NCBI GenBank assembly: GCA_944391255.1
Contig: CALXSW010000182.1
Span: 1 to 14,196 of the forward strand
Length of the DNA: 14,196 nt
Reading direction: 5' to 3'
Origin: an uncultured Clostridia bacterium
GTDB lineage: Bacteria > Bacillota > Clostridia > UBA1381
Below, piece by piece: positions 1 through 7,541 of this stretch. Position 1 is the stretch's first letter, and each line of letters begins with the position of its first letter. The notes under the pieces are model-generated. The model ran no database searches, was not told the DNA's origin, and worked only from the letters and a program-made list of their open reading frames with translations. The position numbers and the translations under genes are program-made.

Positions 1-237
1 GGAGCGGTGCTTATAGATGAGAATGATAAGGTGCATATTTGCGGAGTTTGCAAAGGAAAGGTAAAAAATTCGGTGGGAGCTGGCGACTCTATGGTTGCCG
101 GATTTGTAGCCGGAAGTGAAAGCGGGGATTATGAATATGCTTTGAAGCTTGGCACAGCTACGGGCGGAGCAACGGCATTTTCAGAAGGACTTGCAAAAAG
201 AGCGGAGATAGATGAGCTGTTAAAACAGCTTATATAA
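1..237 (+). CDS. fruK: 1-phosphofructokinase, C-terminal fragment (5' end outside window)
   Basis: This is the last 78 codons of a PfkB-family sugar kinase, open to the left edge of the window; full-length members have about 300 residues. The fragment contains the PfkB C-terminal signature VGAGDSMVAGF at fragment residues 25-35, in which the Asp of GAGD is the family's catalytic base and the glycines form the anion hole. The PfkB family includes several sugar kinases. The specific call of 1-phosphofructokinase (fructose-1-phosphate + ATP to fructose-1,6-bisphosphate, cytoplasmic) rests mainly on the next gene, a fructose PTS permease 44 bases downstream on the same strand, which is the classic fruK-fruA order. 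A DeoR-type fruR often precedes fruK, but that would lie outside the window. No terminator is seen between this gene and fruA, so they are probably one transcript. Family is certain; substrate is inferred from context. Confidence 0.88.
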   Translation, partial: GAVLIDENDKVHICGVCKGKVKNSVGAGDSMVAGFVAGSESGDYEYALKLGTATGGATAFSEGLAKRAEIDELLKQLI

Positions 238-281
238 TGAATAGTCGGTAAAAAAACAGAGAAAAATATAAGGAGGCTAAT

Positions 282-2195
282 ATGAGAATAGTAGATTTAC
301 TGAGCAAGGAAAGCATTCTTCTGAATGGTGCTCCGAAAACTAAATCTGAGGCTATTGATATGCTGATCGATCTTCAGGTAAAAGGCGGAAGAATTGCTGA
401 TAAGGCAGAATATAAAAAAGGTATTCTCGCGAGAGAAACAATGGGCTCAACAGCTGTAGGAGAGGGAATAGCTATTCCTCATGCGAAAAGCTCATCTGTA
501 ACAGGACCGTCTTTGGCGGCTATGACGGTGCCGGGCGGAGTTGATTATGAATCATTGGACGGCGAGCCTTCAAATCTGCTGTTTATGATAGCGGCGCCTA
601 ATGACGGCGATGTTCATCTTGAGGTGTTGTCAAGGCTTATGACAATACTGATGGATGAGGATTTCAGAGCAAAGCTGCTTTCAGCAAAGAGCAAAGAAGA
701 ATTTGTCGATGTCATAGACAATATGGAAAAAGAAAAATTCCCTGATGAGGTTCAGTCAGCGGCTGAAAATGATAATAAGGGATACAGAGTTTTGGCTGTT
801 ACAGCCTGTCCTACCGGTATCGCTCATACTTATATGGCGGCTGAGGCGCTTGAGAAGGCCGGAAAGAAAATGGGTATAACTATAAAGGTCGAAACTAACG
901 GATCAGGCGGAGCAAAGAATATTCTCACAAAAGAGGATATAGAAAATTGTGATGGTATTATAGTAGCAGCCGACAAGAGCGTTGAGATGTCAAGATTTGA
1001 CGGAAAAAAGGTTATATCAACAAAGGTTTCGGACGGAATAAAGAAGCCTGAGGAGCTTATAGAAAATATTGTGTCAGGAAACGCTCCTGTATATCATCAT
1101 ACCGGAGCAGTTGCAGAGGACAGCTCGGCGGATAATGAAAGCTTCGGAAGGAAGCTGTATAAGCATCTTATGAACGGTGTTTCTAATATGCTTCCGTTTA
1201 CTGTGGCAGGCGGTATATTTATAGCTCTGGCATTTCTGATCGATACTATAGCCGGAGCGCCTCAGGATAGTAATTTCGGAATGTACACGTCCGCGGCTGC
1301 ATTCTTTAAAACGATAGGCAACGTGGCGTTCAACTTTATGATACCGGTGCTTGCTGGATATATCGGCATGAGTATAGCTGACAGACCGGGATTCCTTGTA
1401 GGTCTTGTAGGCGGAAGCCTTGCGGCGACCGGCTCGACATTTACGGCAGTGGCAGGCGATATCCCGTCGGGATTCCTCGGCGCGCTTTTCGCCGGCTTTG
1501 TAGGTGGATATCTGATGCTTGGTCTTGAAAAGCTTTGCGACAGAATGCCAAAATCTTTAAACGGAATAAAACCTGTTCTTATATATCCTCTCGCAGGATT
1601 GGGAATAATAGCTGTCGTAATGTGCGCTGTGAATCCGTTCATGGGAATAATAAACACAGCGGTGTCAGACTTCCTCAATCATATGGGAAGCTCAAGTAAG
1701 GTCGTATTGGGCTGTATACTCGGAGCGATGATGTCAATTGATATGGGCGGACCATTCAATAAGGCGGCATACGTATTCGGAACAGCGGCTATAACTACAG
1801 GCGGCTATGATATAATGGCGGCTGTAATGGTAGGCGGTATGGTCCCTCCTATAGCTATAGCTCTTTCAACGACATTCTTCAAGAGCAGATGGACAGAAGA
1901 GGAAAGAAAGAACGGTCCTGTAAACTACATCATGGGTTTGAGCTTCATAACAGAGGGCGCAATACCGTATGCGGCAGCGGATCCTGTACGAGTTATTCCA
2001 TCATGTATGGTAGGCGCGGCTGTAGCGGGCGGACTTTCAATGCTGTTTAACTGCACGCTTATGGCGCCTCACGGAGGAATATTCGTATTCGCAGTTGTAG
2101 GAAACTGGGCGATGTATCTTGTGGCTTTGGCAGCCGGCTCAATAATCGGTATGCTGATGCTTGCAGTGCTTAAGAAAAAGAATAATAAAATATAA
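282..2195 (+). CDS. fruA: PTS fructose transporter, fused EIIA-EIIB-EIIC (FruA)
   Basis: Fructose-specific phosphotransferase permease of 637 residues, normal for the fused EIIABC type. It imports fructose and phosphorylates it at C1, with phosphate passing from HPr to EIIA to EIIB to the sugar. Residues 1-150 are the EIIA domain, with phospho-His67 in IAIPHAKSS. Residues about 168-262 are EIIB, with phospho-Cys176 in TACPTGIAHTYMAAE, the fructose/mannitol EIIB signature. A flexible linker (about 265-290) leads to the membrane EIIC domain, about 290-632. EIIC carries hydrophobic helices and the family motifs GGPFNKAAYVFG (near residue 488) and ITEGAIPYAAADP (near 550). The ATG follows AGGAGG at 271-276. 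The gene sits between fruK and an HPr gene 36 bases downstream, so substrate, kinase and phosphocarrier are encoded together. All three phospho-transfer features are intact. The promoter must lie upstream of the window. Confidence 0.96.
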   Translation: MRIVDLLSKESILLNGAPKTKSEAIDMLIDLQVKGGRIADKAEYKKGILARETMGSTAVGEGIAIPHAKSSSVTGPSLAAMTVPGGVDYESLDGEPSNLLFMIAAPNDGDVHLEVLSRLMTILMDEDFRAKLLSAKSKEEFVDVIDNMEKEKFPDEVQSAAENDNKGYRVLAVTACPTGIAHTYMAAEALEKAGKKMGITIKVETNGSGGAKNILTKEDIENCDGIIVAADKSVEMSRFDGKKVISTKVSDGIKKPEELIENIVSGNAPVYHHTGAVAEDSSADNESFGRKLYKHLMNGVSNMLPFTVAGGIFIALAFLIDTIAGAPQDSNFGMYTSAAAFFKTIGNVAFNFMIPVLAGYIGMSIADRPGFLVGLVGGSLAATGSTFTAVAGDIPSGFLGALFAGFVGGYLMLGLEKLCDRMPKSLNGIKPVLIYPLAGLGIIAVVMCAVNPFMGIINTAVSDFLNHMGSSSKVVLGCILGAMMSIDMGGPFNKAAYVFGTAAITTGGYDIMAAVMVGGMVPPIAIALSTTFFKSRWTEEERKNGPVNYIMGLSFITEGAIPYAAADPVRVIPSCMVGAAVAGGLSMLFNCTLMAPHGGIFVFAVVGNWAMYLVALAAGSIIGMLMLAVLKKKNNKI

Positions 2196-2231
2196 AAAAT
2201 AAATATAAAAATAATAAGGAGATGTAATATT

Positions 2232-2498
2232 ATGGTATCAAAAACAGTTACAGTTACAAATGAGCAGGGTATCCACATGAGACCGGCAGGAGTTTTGGCA
2301 GCAGAAATGAAAAAGTTCCCGGGCTGCACGGTAACGCTGAAGGTGGGAGAAAAGACTGCAAAGGCAACAGCTATAATGCAGCTTATGGCTGCCGGCATAA
2401 AATGCGGCTCTGTAGTGGAAATAACAGCCGATGGTGAAAATGAACAGGCGGCACTTGACAAAGCCGTAGAGCTTTTTGAAAGCGGATTTGGCGAATAA
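2232..2498 (+). CDS. ptsH: HPr phosphocarrier with His15 but no Ser46 equivalent
   Basis: Small cytoplasmic PTS phosphocarrier of 88 residues, the family's normal length. It takes phosphate from EI and passes it to EIIA domains such as that of FruA just upstream. The active-site loop GIHMRPAG places the phosphorylated His at residue 15 and its partner Arg at 17, and the C-terminal helix ends in ESGFGE as in many Firmicute HPrs. The usual regulatory motif KSIMGVM, whose Ser46 is phosphorylated by HPr kinase, is here TAIMQLM. Aligned on the Ile-Met pair, Ala47 replaces that serine, with a Thr at 46 just before it. This HPr may therefore escape HPr kinase and act as a transfer-only, FruB-like HPr for the operon. 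The start follows AAGGAG at 2216-2221 with a 10-base spacer, and a terminator lies directly downstream. The function is secure; the regulatory consequence is inference. Confidence 0.93.
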   Translation: MVSKTVTVTNEQGIHMRPAGVLAAEMKKFPGCTVTLKVGEKTAKATAIMQLMAAGIKCGSVVEITADGENEQAALDKAVELFESGFGE

Positions 2499-2531
2499 TG
2501 ATCCGCTGAATTTACCTCAACTTAAAATAAT

Positions 2532-2567
2532 AAAGACGGGGCGGAGTCGCGCCGTCTTTGTATTTTT
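2532..2567 (+). terminator. Rho-independent terminator of the fru operon
   Basis: A 12-bp stem (2532-2543 against 2548-2559) with one G-G mismatch and a GAGT loop is followed by TTTGTATTTTT. It lies 33 bases after the HPr stop codon and separates the fru operon from the acetyltransferase gene. Confidence 0.9.
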
Positions 2568-2578
2568 GTGGCGAGGTA

Positions 2579-2607
2579 TTGTAAAAATATAATGTTTAGG
2601 TTATAAT
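2579..2607 (+). promoter_or_regulatory. Sigma-A-like promoter of the GNAT gene
   Basis: TTGTAA at 2579-2584 and a perfect TATAAT at 2602-2607 are separated by 17 bases. Transcription would start near 2614, about 33 bases before the GNAT ATG. It comes right after the fru terminator, so the next gene is probably an independent unit. Confidence 0.75.
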
Positions 2608-2646
2608 AAAAATGTAGACTTTAACAGTGGAGGGAGATATGTTTGA

Positions 2647-3096
2647 ATGAAAGATGGATCTGTTCAGGTAATACAGGCGATAGATGAAGATTTGCTTAAC
2701 GATTGTCTAAAAATGCGCGGGGAAGTTTTTGTGAATGAAAAGAAAGTACCCAAGGAAATAGAAAACGATCAGTTTGACTATATAGGCGGAGAATGCGATC
2801 ATTTCCTGATAAGATATAACGGCGAAAACGCGGGAGCGCTCAGATGTAAAAGGGTATCCGACGATACAATGAGAGTACAGCGGTTTTGCATACTTTCAAA
2901 ATACAGGGGCAAAGGCATAGGAAGACTAACTTTGTTTAATATAGAAAAAATTTACAGAGAAAAGGATATATCTCATATAGAGCTTGATTCGAAATGCAGC
3001 GCAAAGGATTTTTATCTGAGATGCGGTTACAGGCAGATATCAGATGTTTTTGTAGAAGCGGGCGTTGAGCATGTAAAAATGTCAAAGGATATATGA
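2647..3096 (+). CDS. GNAT-family N-acetyltransferase
   Basis: Cytoplasmic acyl-CoA-dependent acetyltransferase of 149 residues, a normal length for a single GNAT domain. Motif A is visible as VQRFCILSKYRGKGIGRLTL at residues 77-96; RGKGIG is the Q/RxxGxG/A pyrophosphate-binding loop. Motif B is seen in KDFYLRCGYRQISDVFVEAGVEHVKM at about 120-145. The N-terminal part (CLKMRGEVFVNEKKVPKEIE, and later GGECDHFLIR) resembles the ElaA-like GNAT subgroup. The acceptor substrate cannot be read from sequence. The gene has its own promoter and terminator and shares no transcript with its neighbours, so context gives no clue. The start is unusual: GGAGG at 2629-2633 is better spaced for an ATG at 2639, which opens a three-codon frame (Met-Phe-Glu) whose TGA overlaps this gene's ATG. 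This ATG is 13 bases from GGAGG or 10 from GGGAG. Confidence 0.88.
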   Translation: MKDGSVQVIQAIDEDLLNDCLKMRGEVFVNEKKVPKEIENDQFDYIGGECDHFLIRYNGENAGALRCKRVSDDTMRVQRFCILSKYRGKGIGRLTLFNIEKIYREKDISHIELDSKCSAKDFYLRCGYRQISDVFVEAGVEHVKMSKDI

Positions 3097-3150
3097 TATG
3101 CCATCATATGTGCAGAAATATTTTTTGTATATTTCAGTGTGTTTTTTTAG

Positions 3151-3190
3151 CCAGTATGCCCTTTGCTTTTTAAAGGGCATACTGGTTTTA
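3151..3190 (+). terminator. Terminator after the GNAT gene
   Basis: A perfect 14-bp stem (3151-3164 with 3172-3185) and 7-base loop are followed by TTTTATATATTTTT. The flank on the other side is also T-rich, which would give A's on the reverse transcript. It should therefore stop forward transcription better than reverse transcription from the convergent AraC gene. Confidence 0.82.
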
Positions 3191-3206
3191 TATATTTTTG
3201 AGTTGT

Positions 3207-4067
3207 TCAAACTGAAAAATCGCGTCTGTAATGAAGCGGTGTTTGCCCTGTATGCTTTTTAAATTGATAAATAAAATTACTGTCGTCAAGAAAACCGCAT
3301 TGTTCGGCTATTTCGGAAATGCTCATTTTGGACGAGCGCAGGAGCTGCTTTGATACATTTATTCTGTGATTGGTGAGATATCCATATGGTGTTATACCAA
3401 TTATTCGTTTGAATATCCGTATGAAGTAGTATTTTGAAAGATGTATCTGACTGACCATGTCATCAACTGTTATGGGAGATGAATAATTGTTTTTTATGTA
3501 TTCAATGACTTTATCCACTTCTTGAGAATGCGCCGAAACGGACGCGGCAGTATCAGAGCTTACTACAGATCGATATATATCGTTAAAGATATAATGAAAT
3601 TTTGCTGATACCTCAATGCAATTTTCTATGTTGTTTTCTTCAATAAGCTTTAAAAGCGAGAAAATTTGCCTTTGAAAAGAATTATTATCATCTATTTGTG
3701 TTGCTCTGATATCAGAATTATAGAGTATATCATGCATTTCTTTCATATTACACCCATTAAAATGTATCCATAAAAATTCCCAGCTGTTTTCGACACAAAA
3801 ATATTCATGTGCGGAATGACAGTCTATTATGATACAATTTCCCGGCGGCAGAGAAAAGGCGCAGTTTTCGGTATTTATAGTTCCAAACCCGGCTATTGTA
3901 TAAAGAAGTAAAAAGCTGTCATGGCTGTCGCGTTTCACTGTATACCCGTTTGTGGCTATAAAATGTCCGGCTTCCATAATATAAAAGGGAAGGGAACGCG
4001 CCGGGAGCGGCGGCGTGGCGCTGAGCCATATTGAACGGTCAAGTATTTTTTCTTTGTATTTTCCCAT
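3207..4067 (-). CDS. AraC-family transcriptional regulator with N-terminal cupin-like domain
   Basis: DNA-binding regulator of 286 residues, typical for a two-domain AraC/XylS protein. Residues about 20-105 look like the sugar-sensing cupin arm (PF02311 type), with GHFIATNGYTVKRDSHDSFLLLYTIAGFG and later PPGNCIIIDCHSAHEY. Residues about 185-284 are the double helix-turn-helix domain: first HTH around 200-220 (ITVDDMVSQIHLSKYYFIRIFK), second around 249-270, with the family signature ISEIAEQCGFLDDSNFIYQFKKHTGQTP. It is divergent from the large DUF5107/TPR gene across 179 bases holding promoters for both and a direct repeat with 21-bp period, the usual AraC-type site geometry. It probably activates that gene and controls itself; the ligand is probably a sugar or oligosaccharide. 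The start is not firmly set: the nearest Shine-Dalgarno (AGGAGA, complement of 4083-4088) is 15 bases from the ATG, but I see no better in-frame start. Confidence 0.93.
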   Translation of the reverse strand: MGKYKEKILDRSIWLSATPPLPARSLPFYIMEAGHFIATNGYTVKRDSHDSFLLLYTIAGFGTINTENCAFSLPPGNCIIIDCHSAHEYFCVENSWEFLWIHFNGCNMKEMHDILYNSDIRATQIDDNNSFQRQIFSLLKLIEENNIENCIEVSAKFHYIFNDIYRSVVSSDTAASVSAHSQEVDKVIEYIKNNYSSPITVDDMVSQIHLSKYYFIRIFKRIIGITPYGYLTNHRINVSKQLLRSSKMSISEIAEQCGFLDDSNFIYQFKKHTGQTPLHYRRDFSV

Positions 4068-4110
4068 CTCTATATGTATTGATCTCCTTATAGTAAATAG
4101 TTATGAAAAT

Positions 4111-4139
4111 ATCATATCACATAACAGCCGTTTTGTAAA
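4111..4139 (-). promoter_or_regulatory. Sigma-A-like promoter of the AraC-type regulator
   Basis: On the reverse strand TTTACA (complement of 4134-4139) and TATGAT (complement of 4111-4116) are 17 bases apart. Transcription would start near 4104, giving a leader of about 37 bases that contains the AGGAGA site. Confidence 0.72.
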
Positions 4140-4168
4140 GCAATAATTTTGTATTTTATGGCAATAAT
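4140..4168. promoter_or_regulatory. Direct repeat GCAATAAT, 21-bp period: probable AraC-type binding site
   Basis: GCAATAAT occurs at 4140-4147 and 4161-4168, exactly 21 bases apart, i.e. two helical turns on the same DNA face. AraC-type proteins typically bind such repeats beside the -35. The right copy ends 5 bases before the forward -35 (4174-4179), and the left copy abuts the reverse -35 (4134-4139). One bound dimer could therefore touch both promoters. The repeat is seen; the binding is inferred. Confidence 0.6.
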
Positions 4169-4173
4169 AAATA

Positions 4174-4202
4174 GTGACATATCTGTTTGCAGGATGTATA
4201 CT
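4174..4202 (+). promoter_or_regulatory. Sigma-A-like promoter of the DUF5107/TPR gene
   Basis: GTGACA at 4174-4179 and TATACT at 4197-4202 are separated by 17 bases. Transcription would start near 4209. The -10 lies inside the palindrome at 4194-4210. Confidence 0.68.
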
Positions 4203-4210
4203 GTATACAT
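4194..4210. promoter_or_regulatory. Perfect 17-bp palindrome over the -10: candidate operator
   Basis: ATGTATAC-T-GTATACAT is a perfect 8-1-8 inverted repeat covering the forward -10 and the probable start site. That position suits a dimeric repressor; core TGTATACA-like sites are typical of GntR-family operators. No GntR-family gene is in the window, so the binding protein is unknown. Confidence 0.5.
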
Positions 4211-4246
4211 AAACATTGACGCAAGACAGAGAAGGAGATATGTTTT

Positions 4247-7200
4247 ATGAAGGATGTGCTTATAAGAGAAGAGAGAGTCACAATACCTACATATGAGATC
4301 GCTGATTATGACAAGAATCCTATGTTCCTCGAAAAGAGAGTTTATCAGGGTTCAAGCGGAAGAGTTTATCCTCATCCGGTGTGCGAGGGTGTTGCTGATG
4401 TAAAAACAGATAAGGAATATAATGCAATATTCCTTGAAAATGATTATATCCTTGTAATGATCCTGCCAGAGATCGGCGGAAGGATACAAAGACTTTATGA
4501 TAAAACTAACGGCTGTGATGTGGTTTATTATAATGAGGTAATAAAACCGGCATTGGTAGGACTTGCCGGCCCGTGGATATCAGGCGGTATTGAATTTAAC
4601 TGGCCGCAGCACCACAGACCATCAACATTTGATCCGGTTGATTATAAAATAGAAAAAAATGAAAACGGCTCGGTCACAGTTTGGGTAGGCGAAACGGAAA
4701 AAATGTTCCACACAAAGGGTATGGCAGGATTTACAGTTTATCCGGACAGAGCGTATCTTGAAATAAAGGGACAGGTCTATAACCCGACTGACAGACCGCA
4801 GACGTTTTTATGGTGGGCAAATCCGGCTGTCGCTGTAAATGACAACACACAGTCAATATTCCCTCCTGATGTACATGCCGTAATGGATCACGGAAAGAGA
4901 GATGTTTCTGAATTCCCTATAGCGAAGGGTGTATATTATAAGGTCGACTATGCGCCTGGAACGGATATTTCGCGTTATAAGAATATACCTGTTCCTACAT
5001 CGTATATGGCATACCATTCAGATTATGATTTTATAGGAAATTATGATTACGGCACTGAATCAGGTCTTCTGCATGTGGCTGATCATCATGTGTCACCAGG
5101 TAAAAAGCAGTGGACATGGGGCTGCGGTGATTTCGGAAAAGCGTGGGACAGAAATCTTACAGATGAGAACGGACCGTATATAGAGCTTATGACAGGTATG
5201 TTTACAGACAATCAGCCTGACTTCACTTTTTTGAAGCCGTACGAGGAAAAGACGTTCACGCAGTATTTTATGCCATATAAAAAGCTGGGCGCTGTTAAAA
5301 ACGCGTCAACAGAGGCAGCTGTAAGCATGGATATAGCCGATGGCAAAGTGTGCTGCAAAGCGTATTCACCAGTGGTTTTAGGTAAAGTGACAGTAGAGCT
5401 TTCATATTGCGGAAAAACAGTATTTGCTGAAGAAACAGAGCTTTCGCCTGTTATGCTGTTTGAGAAAACAGTTGATATAACAGCGGAAAAAGAATCAGAG
5501 CTCACTTTCAAGCTGATAAAAGAGGGACATGAAATACTCAGCTACACACCGGCGGATGAAAATTCAGAGCCCGTTCCATCTCCGGCAGAAGCGCTGCCTG
5601 ATCCGAGAGAGATCGACACTACAGAGAAGCTGTTCCTCGCAGCTACACATCTTGAACAGTATCGTCATGCGACATATTCGCCGCAGGATTATTATCTTGA
5701 AGGCTTAAGACGAGATGAGACTGATATAAGATTGAATAACGGATACGGAAAGTATCTGTACAATAAGGGATTATATGAGCAGAGTGAGCAGCATTTCAGA
5801 GCGGCTGTAAAATCGTCTGTATGGAAGAATCCAAATCCATACGACTGCGAGCCGTACTATAATCTCGGTCTGGCTCTCAAGGCTCAGAATAAGAGAGATG
5901 AGGCGTTTGACGCGTTCTATAAGGCGGCATGGGATGGAAATATGCAGGATAAGGCATTTTACCAGCTCGCGTGCATAGCGTCAGGATATGGAAAATACTG
6001 TGAAGCTCTTGCATTTGTGGAAAAATCTCTTGTAAAGGGAATGCATAATATGAAGGCGCGCGCTCTTAAGACAGCGCTGTTAAGATCGTTGGGAAGAACA
6101 GCTGAGGCGGAGGATTTCGCAAAACAGTCAGTTATGATCGACAGTCTTGACCACGCGTCATTGTATGAGCTGTATTTGCTCACGGGCGATGAAACATTCA
6201 GAGCTGTAATGAGAAATGAAAATCACAATTATATAGAGCTCGCTCTTACATATATGAACGCTTATCTTTATGATGAGGCTGCTAAGGTACTTGAATCAGC
6301 TCCGGATAAAAATGAGCCTATGGCAAACTATTATTTGTATTATTGCACAGATGACGGCAAATATCTTTCAGCCGCTGAGAATGGAAACAGTTTGTATTGT
6401 TTCCCGAACAGACTTGAGGATATTGCGGTCCTTGAAAAAGCAGGCAGAAACGGTGGCAATTTTGCTAAATATTATCTTGGAAATCTGTTTTACGATAAGG
6501 GCAGATGGCATGAGGCTGTCGCTTTGTGGGAGGATTGCGCTGATAAGATAGGTCTTGCGACTGTATACAGAAATCTTTCGCTCGCATATTACAACAAGCA
6601 GGGTGACGCTAAGAGCGCGAGAGAGGCAATGGAAAAAGCTTTTGCTATGGACAGTACTGACGCGCGAGTATTTTTTGAGCTGGATCAGCTGTATAAATCA
6701 ATAAATCTCACTGTTAAGGAGCGCTTGGAAAATATGGAGTCACATAGCGAACTTCTTGAAAAGCGTGATGACCTATATACAGAATACATAACACTGCTGA
6801 ATCTTAACGGTGAATATGAAAATGCCTATAACAGAATAATGAGCCACCAGTTCCACCCATGGGAAGGCGGAGAAGGAAAGATACCGGCTCAATACAGAAT
6901 ATCGCTTATGAATATGGCAAAGAAAGCTGACAAGGACAAAGCGATAGAGCTGCTCAATACGGCTCTTGTATATCCTCATAACCTTGGAGAGGGCAAGCTT
7001 ATAGGAAATCTTGACAATGATATTTACTATATGCTTGGCTGCCTGTACGGTGACGGCGAAAAGGCTCAGGAGATGTACAGAATGGCTGCGAGAGGTGAAT
7101 TTGGACTTTCATCAGCCATGTATTACAATGATCAGCCGCCGGAGATGATGTATTATGCCGCTCTCGCAAAGCGCGCGCTCGGCGAGGAAGAGGAAGCGTC

Positions 7201-7453
7201 AGAATGTTTCAGAGCGTTAATGGAATATGGAAAAGATCATATGGATGATGATATAAAAATAGATTATTTCGCTGTATCACTTCCTGATTTCCTTATCTTC
7301 AACGCTGATCTAAATAAAAAGAACAGAGTTCATTGCTGCTTTATGGCTGCCCTTGGATGTATTGGCATGGGCGATAATGAAAAAGCGAAAGAGTATAAGG
7401 CGATGGGACTTGAATTGGACAAATGTCATGGCGGACTGCTGGGCATATTGTAA
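4247..7453 (+). CDS. Large DUF5107-like protein with C-terminal TPR array
   Basis: Cytoplasmic protein of 1068 residues with no signal peptide or membrane segment. Residues about 1-350 look like a DUF5107 domain, which I believe belongs to the galactose-mutarotase-like beta-sandwich group. Support includes GGRIQRLYD at 77-85, ISGGIEFNWPQHHRPS at 111-126, TFLWWANPAV near 186 and ELMTGMFTDNQPDF near 313. Conserved Glu, His and Trp residues in the second motif suit carbohydrate binding or catalysis. A linker/beta region (about 350-460) leads to helical tetratricopeptide-like repeats from about 490 to the end, for example NGYGKYLYNKGLYEQSEQHF and YYNLGLALKAQNKRDEAFDAF. The biochemical role is not established to my knowledge. 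A glycoside-processing or sugar-sensing role is inferred from the fold, the divergent AraC regulator and the GH28-GH42 operon next door. The start follows AAGGAG at 4232-4237 with a 9-base spacer. A bidirectional terminator follows. Confidence 0.85.
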   Translation: MKDVLIREERVTIPTYEIADYDKNPMFLEKRVYQGSSGRVYPHPVCEGVADVKTDKEYNAIFLENDYILVMILPEIGGRIQRLYDKTNGCDVVYYNEVIKPALVGLAGPWISGGIEFNWPQHHRPSTFDPVDYKIEKNENGSVTVWVGETEKMFHTKGMAGFTVYPDRAYLEIKGQVYNPTDRPQTFLWWANPAVAVNDNTQSIFPPDVHAVMDHGKRDVSEFPIAKGVYYKVDYAPGTDISRYKNIPVPTSYMAYHSDYDFIGNYDYGTESGLLHVADHHVSPGKKQWTWGCGDFGKAWDRNLTDENGPYIELMTGMFTDNQPDFTFLKPYEEKTFTQYFMPYKKLGAVKNASTEAAVSMDIADGKVCCKAYSPVVLGKVTVELSYCGKTVFAEETELSPVMLFEKTVDITAEKESELTFKLIKEGHEILSYTPADENSEPVPSPAEALPDPREIDTTEKLFLAATHLEQYRHATYSPQDYYLEGLRRDETDIRLNNGYGKYLYNKGLYEQSEQHFRAAVKSSVWKNPNPYDCEPYYNLGLALKAQNKRDEAFDAFYKAAWDGNMQDKAFYQLACIASGYGKYCEALAFVEKSLVKGMHNMKARALKTALLRSLGRTAEAEDFAKQSVMIDSLDHASLYELYLLTGDETFRAVMRNENHNYIELALTYMNAYLYDEAAKVLESAPDKNEPMANYYLYYCTDDGKYLSAAENGNSLYCFPNRLEDIAVLEKAGRNGGNFAKYYLGNLFYDKGRWHEAVALWEDCADKIGLATVYRNLSLAYYNKQGDAKSAREAMEKAFAMDSTDARVFFELDQLYKSINLTVKERLENMESHSELLEKRDDLYTEYITLLNLNGEYENAYNRIMSHQFHPWEGGEGKIPAQYRISLMNMAKKADKDKAIELLNTALVYPHNLGEGKLIGNLDNDIYYMLGCLYGDGEKAQEMYRMAARGEFGLSSAMYYNDQPPEMMYYAALAKRALGEEEEASECFRALMEYGKDHMDDDIKIDYFAVSLPDFLIFNADLNKKNRVHCCFMAALGCIGMGDNEKAKEYKAMGLELDKCHGGLLGIL

Positions 7454-7462
7454 ATAACAGCT

Positions 7463-7490
7463 TATTACACGAAGAGAGAGACGTGTGATA
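7463..7490 (+). other. Small hairpin before the terminator
   Basis: TATTACACG (7463-7471) pairs with CGTGTGATA (7482-7490), with one G-T pair and a purine loop of 10 bases. It lies just after the DUF5107 stop codon and has no T-run, so it is not itself a terminator. It may protect the 3' end of the mRNA. Confidence 0.4.
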
Positions 7491-7496
7491 CATATC

Positions 7497-7539
7497 AAAA
7501 ACGGCCGAGTCAAAATCATTTTTGGCTCGACCGTTTTTT
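7497..7539. terminator. Bidirectional terminator between convergent genes
   Basis: A long stem (7497-7515 with 7520-7538) has one mispair on each strand and a 4-base loop. It is flanked by A's on the left and T's on the right, so it can end transcripts from both sides: the DUF5107 gene (stop at 7453) and the GH42 gene (stop at 7542). Confidence 0.9.
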
Positions 7540-7541
7540 GA

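Noticed and set aside
1262..1678. Long reverse-strand open frame inside fruA (and similar frames opposite GH42, GH28, spoIIGA and sigE)
   Set aside because: These lie opposite strongly supported genes, have no ribosome sites and show no protein family features.
2222..2227. ATG-TAA start-stop pair before the HPr gene
   Set aside because: It sits right against the Shine-Dalgarno with no spacing and encodes nothing; likely chance.
4240..4296. Alternative ATG at 4240 opening an 18-codon frame over the start of the DUF5107 gene
   Set aside because: It is out of frame and poorly spaced from AAGGAG; the protein with clear domain content starts at 4247.
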